Assembly: GCA_017473015.1 (NCBI GenBank)
Contig: JAFUNP010000014.1
Coordinates: 1 to 64,000 of the forward strand
Length of the DNA stretch: 64,000 nt
DNA from: Oscillospiraceae bacterium
GTDB taxonomy: Bacteria > Bacillota > Clostridia > Oscillospirales > Ruminococcaceae
Direction: 5' to 3'
Positions 17,318 to 26,239 of this stretch are shown in pieces. Within the stretch, counting starts at the first letter, position 1. The number at the start of each line of letters is the position of its first letter. The position numbers were made by a program, and so were the translations under genes. The notes under the pieces were generated by a model, which was not told the origin of the DNA, did not search any database, and saw nothing but the letters and a program-made list of their open reading frames with translations.

Positions 17318-19879
17318 ATGAAAAAACTTGTTATGGGCGTACTGGCTCATGTGGACAGCGGTAAAACCACCCTTTCAGAGGGGTTGCTTTATCTTACCGG
17401 CTCTATACGCAAAGCCGGCCGCGTGGATCACGGAAATACAGCCCTTGATACAAATGAAATAGAAAAAAGCCGCGGTATCACCGTCTTTTCCAAACAGGCT
17501 ATGCTCACCTATAATGATATTGAGTTATGTCTGCTGGATACCCCCGGCCATGTGGATTTTGGCGCAGAAGCGGAAAGAACCCTGCAGGTACTGGACTGTG
17601 CGGTGCTTATAATCTCATCACTTGACGGTGTGCAGAATCATACTGTAACACTGTGGAATTTACTGAAAAACTACAATGTGCCGGTGTTTGTTTTTATAAA
17701 CAAAATGGACCTGGCCGGCGCTGACAAGGCTGTTGTTCTTTCACAGCTGAAAAAGGAACTGTCAGCTGAATGTATAGATTTTTCAGCAGATGAAGAAATC
17801 TATTTGGAAGAATGCGCCATGGCAGATGAAACTGTTATGGACAGCTTTCTGGAAAAGGGCACTGTATCTGACAATGATATTTCACAGCTTATCGCCGGCA
17901 GAAAAATTTTCCCATGCTTTTTCGGCTCTGCACTGAAAATGGATGGTCTGGAAAACTTCCTTTCTGCTGTGGCACGCTATGCACCACAGAAAGAGTATGG
18001 CGAAAAATTCGGTGCAAAGGTTTTTAAAATATCCTACGACGGCAATGACCGCCTCACTTTTATGAAAATCACCGGCGGCAGTCTAAAAGTAAAAGACTCT
18101 GTACCTCAGGTGAACAAAAACGGTGAAAGCCATACCGAAAAGGTAAACCGGATTCGTCTGTACACTGGCGAAAAGTTCCGCACCGAACAGGAACTGACCG
18201 CCGGCAGTATCTGTGCTGTCACCGGTCTTAATCACACTTATCCCGGCCAGGGCCTTGGCACAGAAAAAAACAGCCGGGGCGCTGTACTCCAGGCTATTTT
18301 CTCATACAAAGTGCTTTTTGACAGTAAATATGATGTGCGCACTGTTCTGCAGAAACTGCGTCAGCTGGAAGAGGAAGAACCGCAGCTCCATGTGGAATGG
18401 AAAGAACAGGTAAAGGAAATACACCTGAGCCTTATGGGGGAAATCCAGCTGGAGATTATCAAAACACTGTTTTTCCAGCGCTACGGCATAGAAATAGATT
18501 TTGATGCAGGCAGTGTCCTGTACAAAGAAACCATAGCAAACACAGTGGAAGGGGTAGGGCATTACGAGCCACTGCGCCATTATTCTGAAGTACATCTGCT
18601 GATGGAGCCTGGTAAGGCAGGCAGCGGTCTGGTGTTTGATACTCTTGTCAGCGAAGACAAGCTGGACAGAAACTGGCAGCGACTGATACTGACACACCTG
18701 AAAGAAAAAACTCATATCGGCGTGCTGACAGGCTCACCGATTACAGACATGAAAATTACCCTTGTAAACGGCAGGGCACATCTTAAACACACCGAAGGCG
18801 GTGACTTCCGCCAGTCCACTTACCGTGCAGTCAGACAGGGGCTGATGCAGGCAGAAAGCGTGCTTTTAGAGCCTTGGTATGATTTTGAAATAACTGTCCC
18901 TACTGAAAATATCGGCCGTGTAATGACTGATATACAGAAGATGAGCGGTGAATTTAATGCACCGCAGCAGGAAGGCGACAAAGCTGTTCTCACAGGTTAT
19001 GCACCTGTATCCGAAATCAATTCTTACGGCAGCGAAATCATAAACTTTACCCGTGGCAAAGGCCGAATACTCCTGCAGTTCAAAGGCTATCTTCCATGCC
19101 ACAATGCTGATGAGGTTATTGTCCGGTTTGACTATAATCCGGAAAGCGACCTTGTCAATATTCCGGACAGTGTTTTCTGCACCCACGGCGCAGGCTTTGT
19201 GGTTAAATGGGATGAAGTGAAAAGTAAAATGCATCTGGAAAGTTTCCTCAAAACCAGAAAGGAACAGGAAGAACGACCTGTGCGCATCACTCCGCGCCAG
19301 GTGGAGCAGTATTACTCCAGTCTGGAAGCCGACAAGGAACTGATGAAAATTTTTGAACAGACCTATGGTAAAATCAAAACCGACAAATATCTGGCACTGA
19401 AATCTGCACCCAAAAATGAAAATACCAACAAAAACAAACCTGTAAATTACGACAGAGAGTTTCTGCTGGTGGATGGCTACAATATTATATTTGCCTGGGA
19501 ACATCTGAAAAAGATAGCCGCGGAAGATATTGAAGATGCCCGTCATAAACTGGCCAATACCCTGTGCAACTACCAGGGCTTTAAAAACAATCTGGAGGTT
19601 ATCCTTGTTTTTGACGCTTACAAAGTGAAAGGAAATGTGGGTGAAATATCAAAATATCATAATATCACCATAGTATATACCAAAGAAGCGGAAACAGCAG
19701 ATATGTATATTGAAAAAGTAACCCATCAGATAGCCAGAAACCACCGTGTACGAGTGGCCACATCTGACGGCCTGGAGCAGATTATCATTCTGGGCCACGG
19801 TGCCATGCGCATGTCTGCTTCCGCATTACTGGAGGAAGTAGGAGAGGTGGAAAAGGCAATCAGGGAGTTCCTGCAATAA
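17318..19879 (+). CDS. TetM/EF-G-like translational GTPase fused to a Rae1 (YacP)-type NYN endonuclease
   Basis: The 853-residue protein is about 200 residues longer than TetM. The GTPase motifs are intact: AHVDSGKTT (G1), RGITV (G2), DTPGHVDF (G3) and NKMD (G4), followed by EF-G domains II-V. After a Lys/Asn-rich linker, residues about 709-853 form an NYN domain of the YacP type with acidic residues in VDGYNII, VFDAY, ETADMYIE and TSDG. TetM removes tetracycline from the ribosomal A site; B. subtilis Rae1 cuts mRNA in the A site. A fused enzyme acting on stalled ribosomes is therefore a reasonable inference. Real tetracycline resistance cannot be assumed. The start is ATG 17318; the nearest -10-like TATAAT (17264) lacks a good -35. 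Confidence 0.85.
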   Translation: MKKLVMGVLAHVDSGKTTLSEGLLYLTGSIRKAGRVDHGNTALDTNEIEKSRGITVFSKQAMLTYNDIELCLLDTPGHVDFGAEAERTLQVLDCAVLIISSLDGVQNHTVTLWNLLKNYNVPVFVFINKMDLAGADKAVVLSQLKKELSAECIDFSADEEIYLEECAMADETVMDSFLEKGTVSDNDISQLIAGRKIFPCFFGSALKMDGLENFLSAVARYAPQKEYGEKFGAKVFKISYDGNDRLTFMKITGGSLKVKDSVPQVNKNGESHTEKVNRIRLYTGEKFRTEQELTAGSICAVTGLNHTYPGQGLGTEKNSRGAVLQAIFSYKVLFDSKYDVRTVLQKLRQLEEEEPQLHVEWKEQVKEIHLSLMGEIQLEIIKTLFFQRYGIEIDFDAGSVLYKETIANTVEGVGHYEPLRHYSEVHLLMEPGKAGSGLVFDTLVSEDKLDRNWQRLILTHLKEKTHIGVLTGSPITDMKITLVNGRAHLKHTEGGDFRQSTYRAVRQGLMQAESVLLEPWYDFEITVPTENIGRVMTDIQKMSGEFNAPQQEGDKAVLTGYAPVSEINSYGSEIINFTRGKGRILLQFKGYLPCHNADEVIVRFDYNPESDLVNIPDSVFCTHGAGFVVKWDEVKSKMHLESFLKTRKEQEERPVRITPRQVEQYYSSLEADKELMKIFEQTYGKIKTDKYLALKSAPKNENTNKNKPVNYDREFLLVDGYNIIFAWEHLKKIAAEDIEDARHKLANTLCNYQGFKNNLEVILVFDAYKVKGNVGEISKYHNITIVYTKEAETADMYIEKVTHQIARNHRVRVATSDGLEQIIILGHGAMRMSASALLEEVGEVEKAIREFLQ

Positions 19880-19918
19880 TATGTTTTCTCCGTGCATATA
19901 ATTTACAGGGGTGATAGT

Positions 19919-20122
19919 ATGAACAAAGAACCTTTTGTCATCACACTGGGAAATGAAGATTTACCAAATCTGTCCCAGGGCGGCGAAAATGATTTTGGGA
20001 TTGAATTTCAGCAGACAAACCTGTGGCGGGATGACGATATTGACAAAATCAAGCTGCTGAACCGGATAAATGAAAAACTGGATGTTATAATACGGCTTAT
20101 GAAACAAAGCGGAAAGGGTTAA
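19919..20122 (+). CDS. Small acidic protein downstream of the GTPase-nuclease fusion
   Basis: The 67-residue protein is not recognised. It is acidic, with an N-terminal extended part (FVITLGNEDLP) and a C-terminal amphipathic helix (IKLLNRINEKLDVIIRLM) that could mediate dimerisation. It lies 39 bp after the fused GTPase-nuclease gene on the same strand with its own AGGGGTGAT site, so it is probably co-transcribed and may be functionally linked. The start was set to ATG 19919 rather than an upstream in-frame codon. The terminator hairpin begins inside its final codons. Confidence 0.6.
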   Translation: MNKEPFVITLGNEDLPNLSQGGENDFGIEFQQTNLWRDDDIDKIKLLNRINEKLDVIIRLMKQSGKG

Positions 20123-20136
20123 TCCCTTTCCGCTTT
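20109..20136 (+). terminator. Terminator overlapping the small gene's stop
   Basis: GCGGAAAGGG pairs with CCCTTTCCGC around the TTAAT stop-codon region, followed by TTTACTTG. It closes the GTPase-nuclease transcript and may also act on the convergent gene. Confidence 0.75.
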
Positions 20137-20145
20137 ACTTGTTAT

Positions 20146-20916
20146 TCAACCGTCACAGCCACAGTCGCGGTCACGGTCACGGCCGCGGTTGCGTTCGTGA
20201 TTGCGGTCACGGCCTGAGTCCCGCTCCCGTTCCCGTTCTGTTGTAAATGAAGCAGGACAATCTGTATCAAAGCTGTCGCAGAATGTCAGAGCATTTGCAG
20301 GATATGGTCTGATACCTTCTACCCATACACTGTCGCGTTTCCACAGTTTGTCAACCACATTGCCTCTGATTCTTGCCACATATCTTGGACATGTGCCTGA
20401 TGTGTCTCTGAAAATATTGCAGGTCAGCTGTACTGTCATGCAGCTGCCGTCAATATATGCCAGCTCATTTTTCAGGTTCTGAATCAGCTGTCCGTCTCTT
20501 GTGGAATAGAAATGGCACAGTTCTTCATCCACTACCTGTACGGGAATGGCGATATATGTAGGCTGGCAGTTGTTGTCTGTCGGGATGGAACGGATAACTA
20601 TCTGTCCCTGTATTGTCACTCTTACAGCCGGTGAGTTAGTGTCACAGCGCACCAGTTCTTCTCTTGCGCCTGTCACGCGGAAGCTGGCAAAGGATGTGTC
20701 TATTTCGCCCGGGTAGTTTATAATGCCGCGGCAGTTGTTCAGAATGCCGTTTACGCTGGGCAGCGGAATATTTGCACGAATCTGTTTTGTGGCGATAGCG
20801 CGCACATTCTGTACGACAAGATTCAGATACTCCTCATTTGATACGTTTTCGATAATGCCGAAACCGGACCTGTTTTTTGCCAGAAATTCCTTTTTGGTAC
20901 AACTATCTATAGTCAT
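20146..20916 (-). CDS. Unrecognised protein with an Arg/Asp/Glu-rich tail
   Basis: The 256-residue protein is of unknown family. The first 215 residues form a beta-rich globular part with scattered Cys (NNCRGIINYPGEI, LVRCDTNSP, SCMTVQLTCNIF). The end is a low-complexity charged tail of repeated RE/RD/RN pairs (RERERDSGRDRNHERNRG), closing with DRDCGCDG. No signal peptide or membrane helix is visible. Tails of this kind and several cysteines occur in spore-coat-like proteins, and this genome sporulates, so a coat or exosporium role is possible but unproven. The start is ATG 20916 behind CGGAGG, which is better placed than the longer in-frame start at 20943. Confidence 0.65.
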   Translation of the reverse strand: MTIDSCTKKEFLAKNRSGFGIIENVSNEEYLNLVVQNVRAIATKQIRANIPLPSVNGILNNCRGIINYPGEIDTSFASFRVTGAREELVRCDTNSPAVRVTIQGQIVIRSIPTDNNCQPTYIAIPVQVVDEELCHFYSTRDGQLIQNLKNELAYIDGSCMTVQLTCNIFRDTSGTCPRYVARIRGNVVDKLWKRDSVWVEGIRPYPANALTFCDSFDTDCPASFTTERERERDSGRDRNHERNRGRDRDRDCGCDG

Positions 20917-21006
20917 AAAAAACCTCCGTTTAATTATTAGCAACCGCTTAAAGTTATATTATGAACCGTCTGCATTTTATGTTACACTGTATATAAATAA
21001 TTTTAC

Positions 21007-21035
21007 TTGTTACTTTGGTATATAAATGGTATACT
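21007..21035 (+). promoter_or_regulatory. Promoter of the HAD phosphatase gene
   Basis: TTGTTA (21007-21012) and TATACT (21030-21035) are 17 bp apart, with TGG just before the -10. Transcription should start near 21042, giving a very short leader. Confidence 0.7.
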
Positions 21036-21058
21036 TAAATGAAGGCGGTGATAATATT

Positions 21059-21694
21059 ATGAAATATAAAGCAATCTTTTTTGATCTTGACGGTACACTT
21101 ACAAACCCTGAACTGGGTATAACTAACTGTATCCGGTACGCCGCAGAATACTACGGTGTAAAAACAAAAAGGGAAGACCTGAGAAAATATATCGGACCTC
21201 CTTTGCGAGATACATTTGTGGAGCTGATAAATGAAGAATGCGCAGATGAAGCTGTAAAAAAATACCGCGAACGTTTTGCACCTATAGGTCTGTTTGAAAA
21301 TGAAGTTTATCCCGGTGTTCCTGAAACAATGGCGAAACTGAAAGAACAGGGCTATATCCTGTGTACAGCCAGCAGTAAACCACAGAATTTCGTGGACACT
21401 ATTCTGGAGCACTTTGACCTGAAAAAATACTTCGATTTTGTGGGCGGTGCCACTATGGACGGCCGAATCAGCAAAAAAGAAGATGTAATAAATGAAGTAC
21501 TGAGAGAAACAGGTTTCAGGCCTGAAGAGGTTCTCATGGTGGGGGACAGAATGTATGACCTTACAGGTGCGGCCGAATTCGGCATGGACGCGGTTGGCGT
21601 TCTTTATGGCTTCGGCAGCAGAGAAGAACTCAGCGCTTATGACAGCATCGCTCTTATTGACAATATATGCGGGCTGTTGAAAATACTTGAATAA
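21059..21694 (+). CDS. HAD-superfamily phosphatase, phosphoglycolate-phosphatase-like
   Basis: The 211-residue protein has the four HAD motifs: IFFDLDGTLTN with the nucleophile Asp, CTASSKPQNF (motif II and Lys), and EVLMVGDRMYDLTGA (motif IV), with a helical cap typical of subfamily IA. Its length and cap resemble Gph or PpaX, which remove phosphate from phosphoglycolate or pyrophosphate. The exact substrate cannot be read from sequence. The start is ATG 21059 after AAGGCGGTGA; an upstream in-frame ATG at 21026 lies over the -10 element and was rejected. It is followed 12 bp later by the SGNH hydrolase gene. Confidence 0.85.
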   Translation: MKYKAIFFDLDGTLTNPELGITNCIRYAAEYYGVKTKREDLRKYIGPPLRDTFVELINEECADEAVKKYRERFAPIGLFENEVYPGVPETMAKLKEQGYILCTASSKPQNFVDTILEHFDLKKYFDFVGGATMDGRISKKEDVINEVLRETGFRPEEVLMVGDRMYDLTGAAEFGMDAVGVLYGFGSREELSAYDSIALIDNICGLLKILE

Positions 21695-21706
21695 ATGAGG
21701 CACAAA

Positions 21707-23338
21707 ATGGCAAATAATCAACCAAAGCGAACTAAAAGCAAAAAAACACAGAAAAAATCAGCTGCGAATTTCTTTTCAAAGCTGGACAAAAAATCCAAAA
21801 CCCAGGTGTTGGCTATAGGTGCTCTGCTTATAGTTATCATCATAGCTGCAGCAGCTGCTCTCCTGGGTGGCTCTGACGGTGAAGAAACTTCTGCATCTAT
21901 TGAAAATTCCATGGTGATTTCCGGCTCTTATGACCCGCAGGCAGATAAAAAGTATGAAGATGAGTACACAAAGAAAATCCGGGATTATGACGATGTTGTT
22001 ATCCCTGAAAGCGATACGGAAGACAGAAACTACTTCCGTGAAACTATCTTTGTAGGTGACTCCAACACTGAAGGCCTGTCAGCATATGGTCATCTGTCAC
22101 TGCAGTACACTATGGGGGTTACAGGTATGCCAATCAATACCGTAACCACCAGCAAAAGCATATGGTTTGTGGGCTATAATGAGGGCTTTACCATTCCAGA
22201 TGCACTGGGCATGATGCAGCCGAGAAGAATTATCATAAATTTCGGCACAAACAATGCCGGCGGTACAGAAACAGACAGCTTTATCACAATGTATAAAAAA
22301 GCTCTGGAAGCTATCGAGAAAAAAGCACCATATACAGATATTATCGTTGCAGCGGTATTGCCTGTGGCAAAAGTACGCAGCTATCCAAACATCACAATGC
22401 AGGATATAGACGATTTCAACCTGGCACTGGCTGAAATGTGCCGTGAAGAAGGATATATGTTTATGAACACAGCAGAAGTGTTCAAAGACCCTGAAAACGG
22501 CTTTGGCAAGGCGGAATATTTTGCAGATGATGGCATTCATCTGAGCAATGAGGGCTACCAGGCTTATATTGAGTATGTACAGACACACAAACACGTGGTG
22601 AAAGATGAAAGACCATCTACAGGTACAGTTCCAACCAGGAGAAAGGCACCTGTGGCTACACCAACACCGACTCCGACACCTACACCTACTCCTACACCAA
22701 GCCCGTCTCCATCACCAAGTCCTTCACCATCTCCTTCACCAAGCCCATCTCCGTCTCCGAGTCCATCTCCAAGTCCATCTCCTACACCTACACCGACTCC
22801 GACACCAACTCCGAGTCCTTCACCAAGCGCTACACCAACACGGACACCGACACTGACTCCAACTCCAACCCCGACTCCGACACCTACACCAACTCCTACA
22901 CCGACACCAACACCTGTGGCTGAACCAACTTCAACACCGGAGCCAACTCCTGAACCAACTCCGGAGCCAACACCTACACCTGTAGCAACATGTGGTGAAG
23001 TAGGACATACTTCAGCAGGAACTTGTCCAGTATGTGGTAACGGCTGTAGCGATGTAGGCCATACAACAGCGGGTATATGTACAGTCTGCGGTGTGAAATT
23101 GTGTCCGGCTGAAGGACATACAATAGCAGGCACTTGTTATGTATGCGGACAGAAACTCTGCGGTGATGTTGGTCATACTGTAGCAGGCATCTGCCCTGTA
23201 TGTGGCAATGGCTGTGGCGACGTAGGTCATACAGTTGATGGCACATGTCCTGTATGTAGTAATACTTATACCGCACCTGTAGTTGAAACACCTGTTGTAG
23301 AAACACCCGCTGCGGTTGAAACACCGGTTACAGAATAA
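21707..23338 (+). CDS. Surface SGNH/GDSL hydrolase with Pro/Thr/Ser spacer and Cys/His repeats
   Basis: The 543-residue protein has a short basic N-terminus, a membrane anchor (about 26-50: [20 protein letters not shown]), then an extracellular SGNH domain: [11 protein letters not shown] (nucleophile Ser), [10 protein letters not shown] and [11 protein letters not shown] (Asp/His pair). Residues about 317-428 are TP/SP/EP low-complexity repeats, as in wall-spanning stalks. Residues 429-520 hold five units of the form CxxxGHTxxGxCxVCG. SGNH enzymes of this layout often de-acetylate or modify cell-wall or surface sugars. The Cys/His end may bind zinc or form disulfides. The start is ATG 21707 after TGAGG; a co-linear ATG at 21695 is possible. 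Confidence 0.82.
   Translation: MANNQPKRTKSKKTQKKSAANFFSKLDKKSKTQVLAIGALLIVIIIAAAAALLGGSDGEETSASIENSMVISGSYDPQADKKYEDEYTKKIRDYDDVVIPESDTEDRNYFRETIFVGDSNTEGLSAYGHLSLQYTMGVTGMPINTVTTSKSIWFVGYNEGFTIPDALGMMQPRRIIINFGTNNAGGTETDSFITMYKKALEAIEKKAPYTDIIVAAVLPVAKVRSYPNITMQDIDDFNLALAEMCREEGYMFMNTAEVFKDPENGFGKAEYFADDGIHLSNEGYQAYIEYVQTHKHVVKDERPSTGTVPTRRKAPVATPTPTPTPTPTPTPSPSPSPSPSPSPSPSPSPSPSPSPSPSPTPTPTPTPTPSPSPSATPTRTPTLTPTPTPTPTPTPTPTPTPTPVAEPTSTPEPTPEPTPEPTPTPVATCGEVGHTSAGTCPVCGNGCSDVGHTTAGICTVCGVKLCPAEGHTIAGTCYVCGQKLCGDVGHTVAGICPVCGNGCGDVGHTVDGTCPVCSNTYTAPVVETPVVETPAAVETPVTE
22655..22990 (+). repeat. Coding Thr-Pro/Ser-Pro dipeptide repeat tract
   Basis: About 110 codons alternate Pro with Thr, Ser or Glu in three blocks (TP, then SP, then TP and EP). 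The DNA repeats are imperfect through third-base changes, which argues for long-term maintenance of the protein sequence rather than recent slippage. Confidence 0.9.
22990..23265 (+). repeat. Five Cys/His repeats of about 19 residues
   Basis: Each unit reads approximately C(G/S/P)xxGHTxxGxCxVCG. Units 1, 4 and 5 share CPVCGNG or CPVCSN endings. The CxVC pairs and the fixed His make metal binding plausible. Confidence 0.85.
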
Positions 23339-23357
23339 TTTTTAACGAGGTAATTTT

Positions 23358-24326
23358 ATGAATGTTACAGTATTGGGCTCAGGCCGCTGGGGCACATTTC
23401 TGGCTGTTTATCACAGCCGTAAAAACAATGTAGCTCTCTGGGGACTGGAAGGCAGTCCCGATTACGAACAGCTTTTAAAAGAAAGAAAAAATTCTTATCT
23501 TGAGCTTCCCGATAACCTTACTCTTGAACCTGACCTGGAAAAAGCACTTAATCATGCGGATTATATTGTTATCTCAATCAGCGCACAGCATTTGCGCAGT
23601 TTCTGCGAAAGAATTAACCAGTACAATGTACACGGTAAAACATTTATCCTCTGTATGAAAGGTATCGAAAGTGAAACAGGCCGGCGTCTGTCCACTATAG
23701 TAAAAGATACTATCCGTCAGTATGTAAATGTATGTGTGTGGGTAGGTCCTGGTCATGTGCAGGACTTTATGGCTGGTATTCCAAACTGTATGGTTGTTGA
23801 CAGCGAAGATAAAGCTGTAATAAAAGATGTGGTTACAAAATTTTCCAGTGACCTTATAAGATTGTACCTGGGTGATGATATCATCGGTACAGAAATCGGC
23901 GCAGCAGCAAAAAATGTTATTGGCATTGCAGCAGGTATGCTGGACGGAGAAGGTCTTTCCAGCCTTAAAGGTGCTCTTATGGCACGCGGTGCCAGGGAAG
24001 TATCCCGACTGATAAACGCAATGGGCGGCAATGAGCTGTCTGCTTATGGTCTGTCACATCTGGGGGACTATGAGGCCACCCTGTTTTCACAGCATAGCCA
24101 GAACAGAATGTTCGGTGAAAAATTCATCACAGGTCAGCCTTATACCAAGCTGGCTGAGGGTGCTGCAACAGTAAAAGCACTTATGAAGCTTTCCAAAGAA
24201 TATGGTGTCGAAATGCCGATTTCAACTCTGGTTTATGATGTTCTGTACAATAACGCAGACCCTCGCCAGGCACTTTCACAGCTCTTTACACGTGATGTAA
24301 AACAGGAATTCGTAAATAATTATTGA
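23358..24326 (+). CDS. gpsA: NAD(P)H-dependent glycerol-3-phosphate dehydrogenase
   Basis: The 322-residue protein starts with the dinucleotide-binding loop VLGSGRWGTFLA. The region ILCMKGIE and the motif EIGAAAKNVIGIAAGML carry the two conserved lysines of GpsA. It reduces dihydroxyacetone phosphate to glycerol-3-phosphate for phospholipid synthesis in the cytoplasm. Its length is slightly below the usual 330-340 residues, but no motif is missing. The start is ATG 23358 after AACGAGG, 19 bp beyond the SGNH gene, so the HAD-SGNH-gpsA genes may form one transcript ending at the hairpin at 24336. Confidence 0.92.
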   Translation: MNVTVLGSGRWGTFLAVYHSRKNNVALWGLEGSPDYEQLLKERKNSYLELPDNLTLEPDLEKALNHADYIVISISAQHLRSFCERINQYNVHGKTFILCMKGIESETGRRLSTIVKDTIRQYVNVCVWVGPGHVQDFMAGIPNCMVVDSEDKAVIKDVVTKFSSDLIRLYLGDDIIGTEIGAAAKNVIGIAAGMLDGEGLSSLKGALMARGAREVSRLINAMGGNELSAYGLSHLGDYEATLFSQHSQNRMFGEKFITGQPYTKLAEGAATVKALMKLSKEYGVEMPISTLVYDVLYNNADPRQALSQLFTRDVKQEFVNNY

Positions 24327-24335
24327 GAAAAACAG

Positions 24336-24367
24336 AAAACACACCCTCAGAAAGGGTGTGTTTTTTT
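24336..24367 (+). terminator. Terminator of gpsA
   Basis: AAAACACACCCT pairs with AGGGTGTGTTTT across CAGAA and continues into seven T residues. Confidence 0.93.
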
Positions 24368-24371
24368 GCAT

Positions 24372-24400
24372 AAAAAATCCCGGAAATAAATCCGGGATTT
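24372..24400 (-). terminator. Terminator of the Na/Pi cotransporter gene
   Basis: AAATCCCGGA pairs with TCCGGGATTT around AATAAA. On the minus strand it runs into a T-run (plus-strand A-run 24372-24377), 13 bp past the cotransporter stop. Confidence 0.9.
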
Positions 24401-24412
24401 CATTATTTGATA

Positions 24413-26167
24413 TTATACTTTTGCAGTTGTGTATTTAGCTTTGTGTTTAGCGTAATTTTCCTGATATGCACTGCGTTCATCTTTGCGGTAGCTTCTTGAT
24501 GACTCATGTGGCGCATAGATATCTTTTTCAGACTCCAGAACAGCAATAGCGATGTTTGAGCAGTGAGCTGCGCCTCTTTCGTATGCGTTCAGAACATCAG
24601 ACAGAACAAAGCCCAGTTCGATTGTACATTCTTTGTTTTTCAGACGGCTGATATGGTTGTTTTTGATTTCCATAATCAGTTCGTTGATAACATGCTGCAG
24701 TGGCTCAACTTCTTCTGCAACTTCTATATCATTGTTTTTAAATGCAGCTTTTGTCATGGCTGTCAGTTCCAGTGTGGCAGCTTTCAGAATGTCAATTTCT
24801 TTCATAGCTTCGCCGGAGAAGGTAATTGCTTTTTCCTGCATTTCTCTTGCTGCATGAACTACATTTACAGAGTAGTCACTTATGCGTTCAAAATAGTTTA
24901 TAACATGGAGTATTTTACTTACTTCGTGGTTGTCTTCACTGGTCATATCCTGTTCGGACAGCTGCACCAGATATGTACCCAGCTTGTCTTCGTATTTATC
25001 CACATGTTTTTCCATGCCGCTGATTTCGTCAAACAGTTCATCAGAATATTTGGCGATAGCAGCTGTGGCTTTTACAAAACCATCCAGGGCAATGTCGGCC
25101 ATTTCGCCTGAGATAGCTTTACTTCTTTCTACAGCTACAGAAGGTGTCAGCAGCAGACGTTCGTCCAGCATTGCGAATTCTTCTTCAGCCATATCATCTT
25201 TGATGGTCATAATAGCCAGTTTTTCCAGCAGACCGGAGCATGGCAGCAGAATAGATGTTGTGATTATATTAAAGCAAGTGTGAACAATAGCGATGCCTCT
25301 CTGGTCAACAACACCGTTTACAAATTCAAAGTGCATGAAAGAGTTCAGTGTGTAGAACAGGGTCATACATACGATAACACCGGTGATATTGAAGTACAGA
25401 TGAACAGCAGCAGTTCTTTTGGCGTTCTTTGTTGTGCCGAAGGAAGAAAGGATAGCTGTGATACATGTACCGATGTTCTGACCCATGATAATTGGCAGAG
25501 CACTGCCGAATGTAACGGCACCTGTTGTGGAAAGAGCCTGCAGAATACCAACAGAAGCAGAAGATGACTGAATAACAGCTGTAACAATAGCACCTACCAG
25601 TACACCGATAATAGGGTTGGAGAATGTAACAAACAGCTGCTGGAACCATGGCATTTCACTCAGAGGTTCTACAGCGCCGGACATCATGTCCATACCTGTC
25701 ATCAGAATGGTGAAGCCCAGCATGATAACACCGATGTTTTTCTTTTTGTCCTTTTTACTGCCCATGTACATCAGCAGACCGATAAAAGCCAGCACAGGTG
25801 CGAAAGATGAAGGTTTCAACATTTTGATAAGCAGACTGTCGCCCTGCAGACCTGTCAGAGAAATCAGCCATGCAGTAACTGTAGTACCTACGTTGGCACC
25901 CATAATAATGCCGATAGCCTGTTTCAGTGTCATGATACCGGAGTTTACAAAACCTACAACCATAACTGTTGTGGCAGATGAGGACTGGATAACAGCTGTT
26001 ACACCAAGCCCCAGCAGAAAGCCTCTCAGCGGACTTGCTGTCATTTTGCTCAGGATAGCGCTCAGTTTGCTGCCGGCTGCTTTTTCCAGGGCTTTGCCCA
26101 TAATATCCATGCCGTACATAAACAGCGCCAGACCACCCATGAGGGTGAAAACATTAAATATACTCAT
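24413..26167 (-). CDS. Na+/phosphate cotransporter with PhoU-like C-terminal domain
   Basis: The 584-residue membrane protein begins with paired NptA-type repeats (about residues 5-300): GLALFMYGMDIMGKAL, then two copies of the VIQSSSAT/VIQSSSAS motif with TTVMVVGFVNSG and GANVGTT/GQNIGT. The last 220 residues are helical and PhoU-like (ISDYSVNVVHAA, LTAMTKAAF). It should import phosphate with sodium across the cell membrane. The start was set to ATG 26167 behind AAGGAG; the longer in-frame start at 26233 has no ribosome site. A phased TTTACA repeat lies 73 bp or more upstream, as expected for phosphate-starvation control. Confidence 0.9.
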   Translation of the reverse strand: MSIFNVFTLMGGLALFMYGMDIMGKALEKAAGSKLSAILSKMTASPLRGFLLGLGVTAVIQSSSATTVMVVGFVNSGIMTLKQAIGIIMGANVGTTVTAWLISLTGLQGDSLLIKMLKPSSFAPVLAFIGLLMYMGSKKDKKKNIGVIMLGFTILMTGMDMMSGAVEPLSEMPWFQQLFVTFSNPIIGVLVGAIVTAVIQSSSASVGILQALSTTGAVTFGSALPIIMGQNIGTCITAILSSFGTTKNAKRTAAVHLYFNITGVIVCMTLFYTLNSFMHFEFVNGVVDQRGIAIVHTCFNIITTSILLPCSGLLEKLAIMTIKDDMAEEEFAMLDERLLLTPSVAVERSKAISGEMADIALDGFVKATAAIAKYSDELFDEISGMEKHVDKYEDKLGTYLVQLSEQDMTSEDNHEVSKILHVINYFERISDYSVNVVHAAREMQEKAITFSGEAMKEIDILKAATLELTAMTKAAFKNNDIEVAEEVEPLQHVINELIMEIKNNHISRLKNKECTIELGFVLSDVLNAYERGAAHCSNIAIAVLESEKDIYAPHESSRSYRKDERSAYQENYAKHKAKYTTAKV

Positions 26168-26239
26168 AATTTTCTCCTTGATAGTTGTGAAATATAATGT
26201 ATTTAAAATTTCCAACGCTAATAATTTTATCACAGTGTA

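Noticed and set aside
17318-19879. Plain tetracycline-resistance gene
   Set aside because: The GTPase resembles the TetM group, but the nuclease fusion and lack of mobile or resistance context make a simple resistance label unsafe.
22564-23133. Minus-strand frame of almost pure Gly-Val repeats
   Set aside because: It is the antisense of the Thr-Pro/Ser-Pro stalk of the SGNH hydrolase and has no ribosome site; the plus-strand gene explains it fully.
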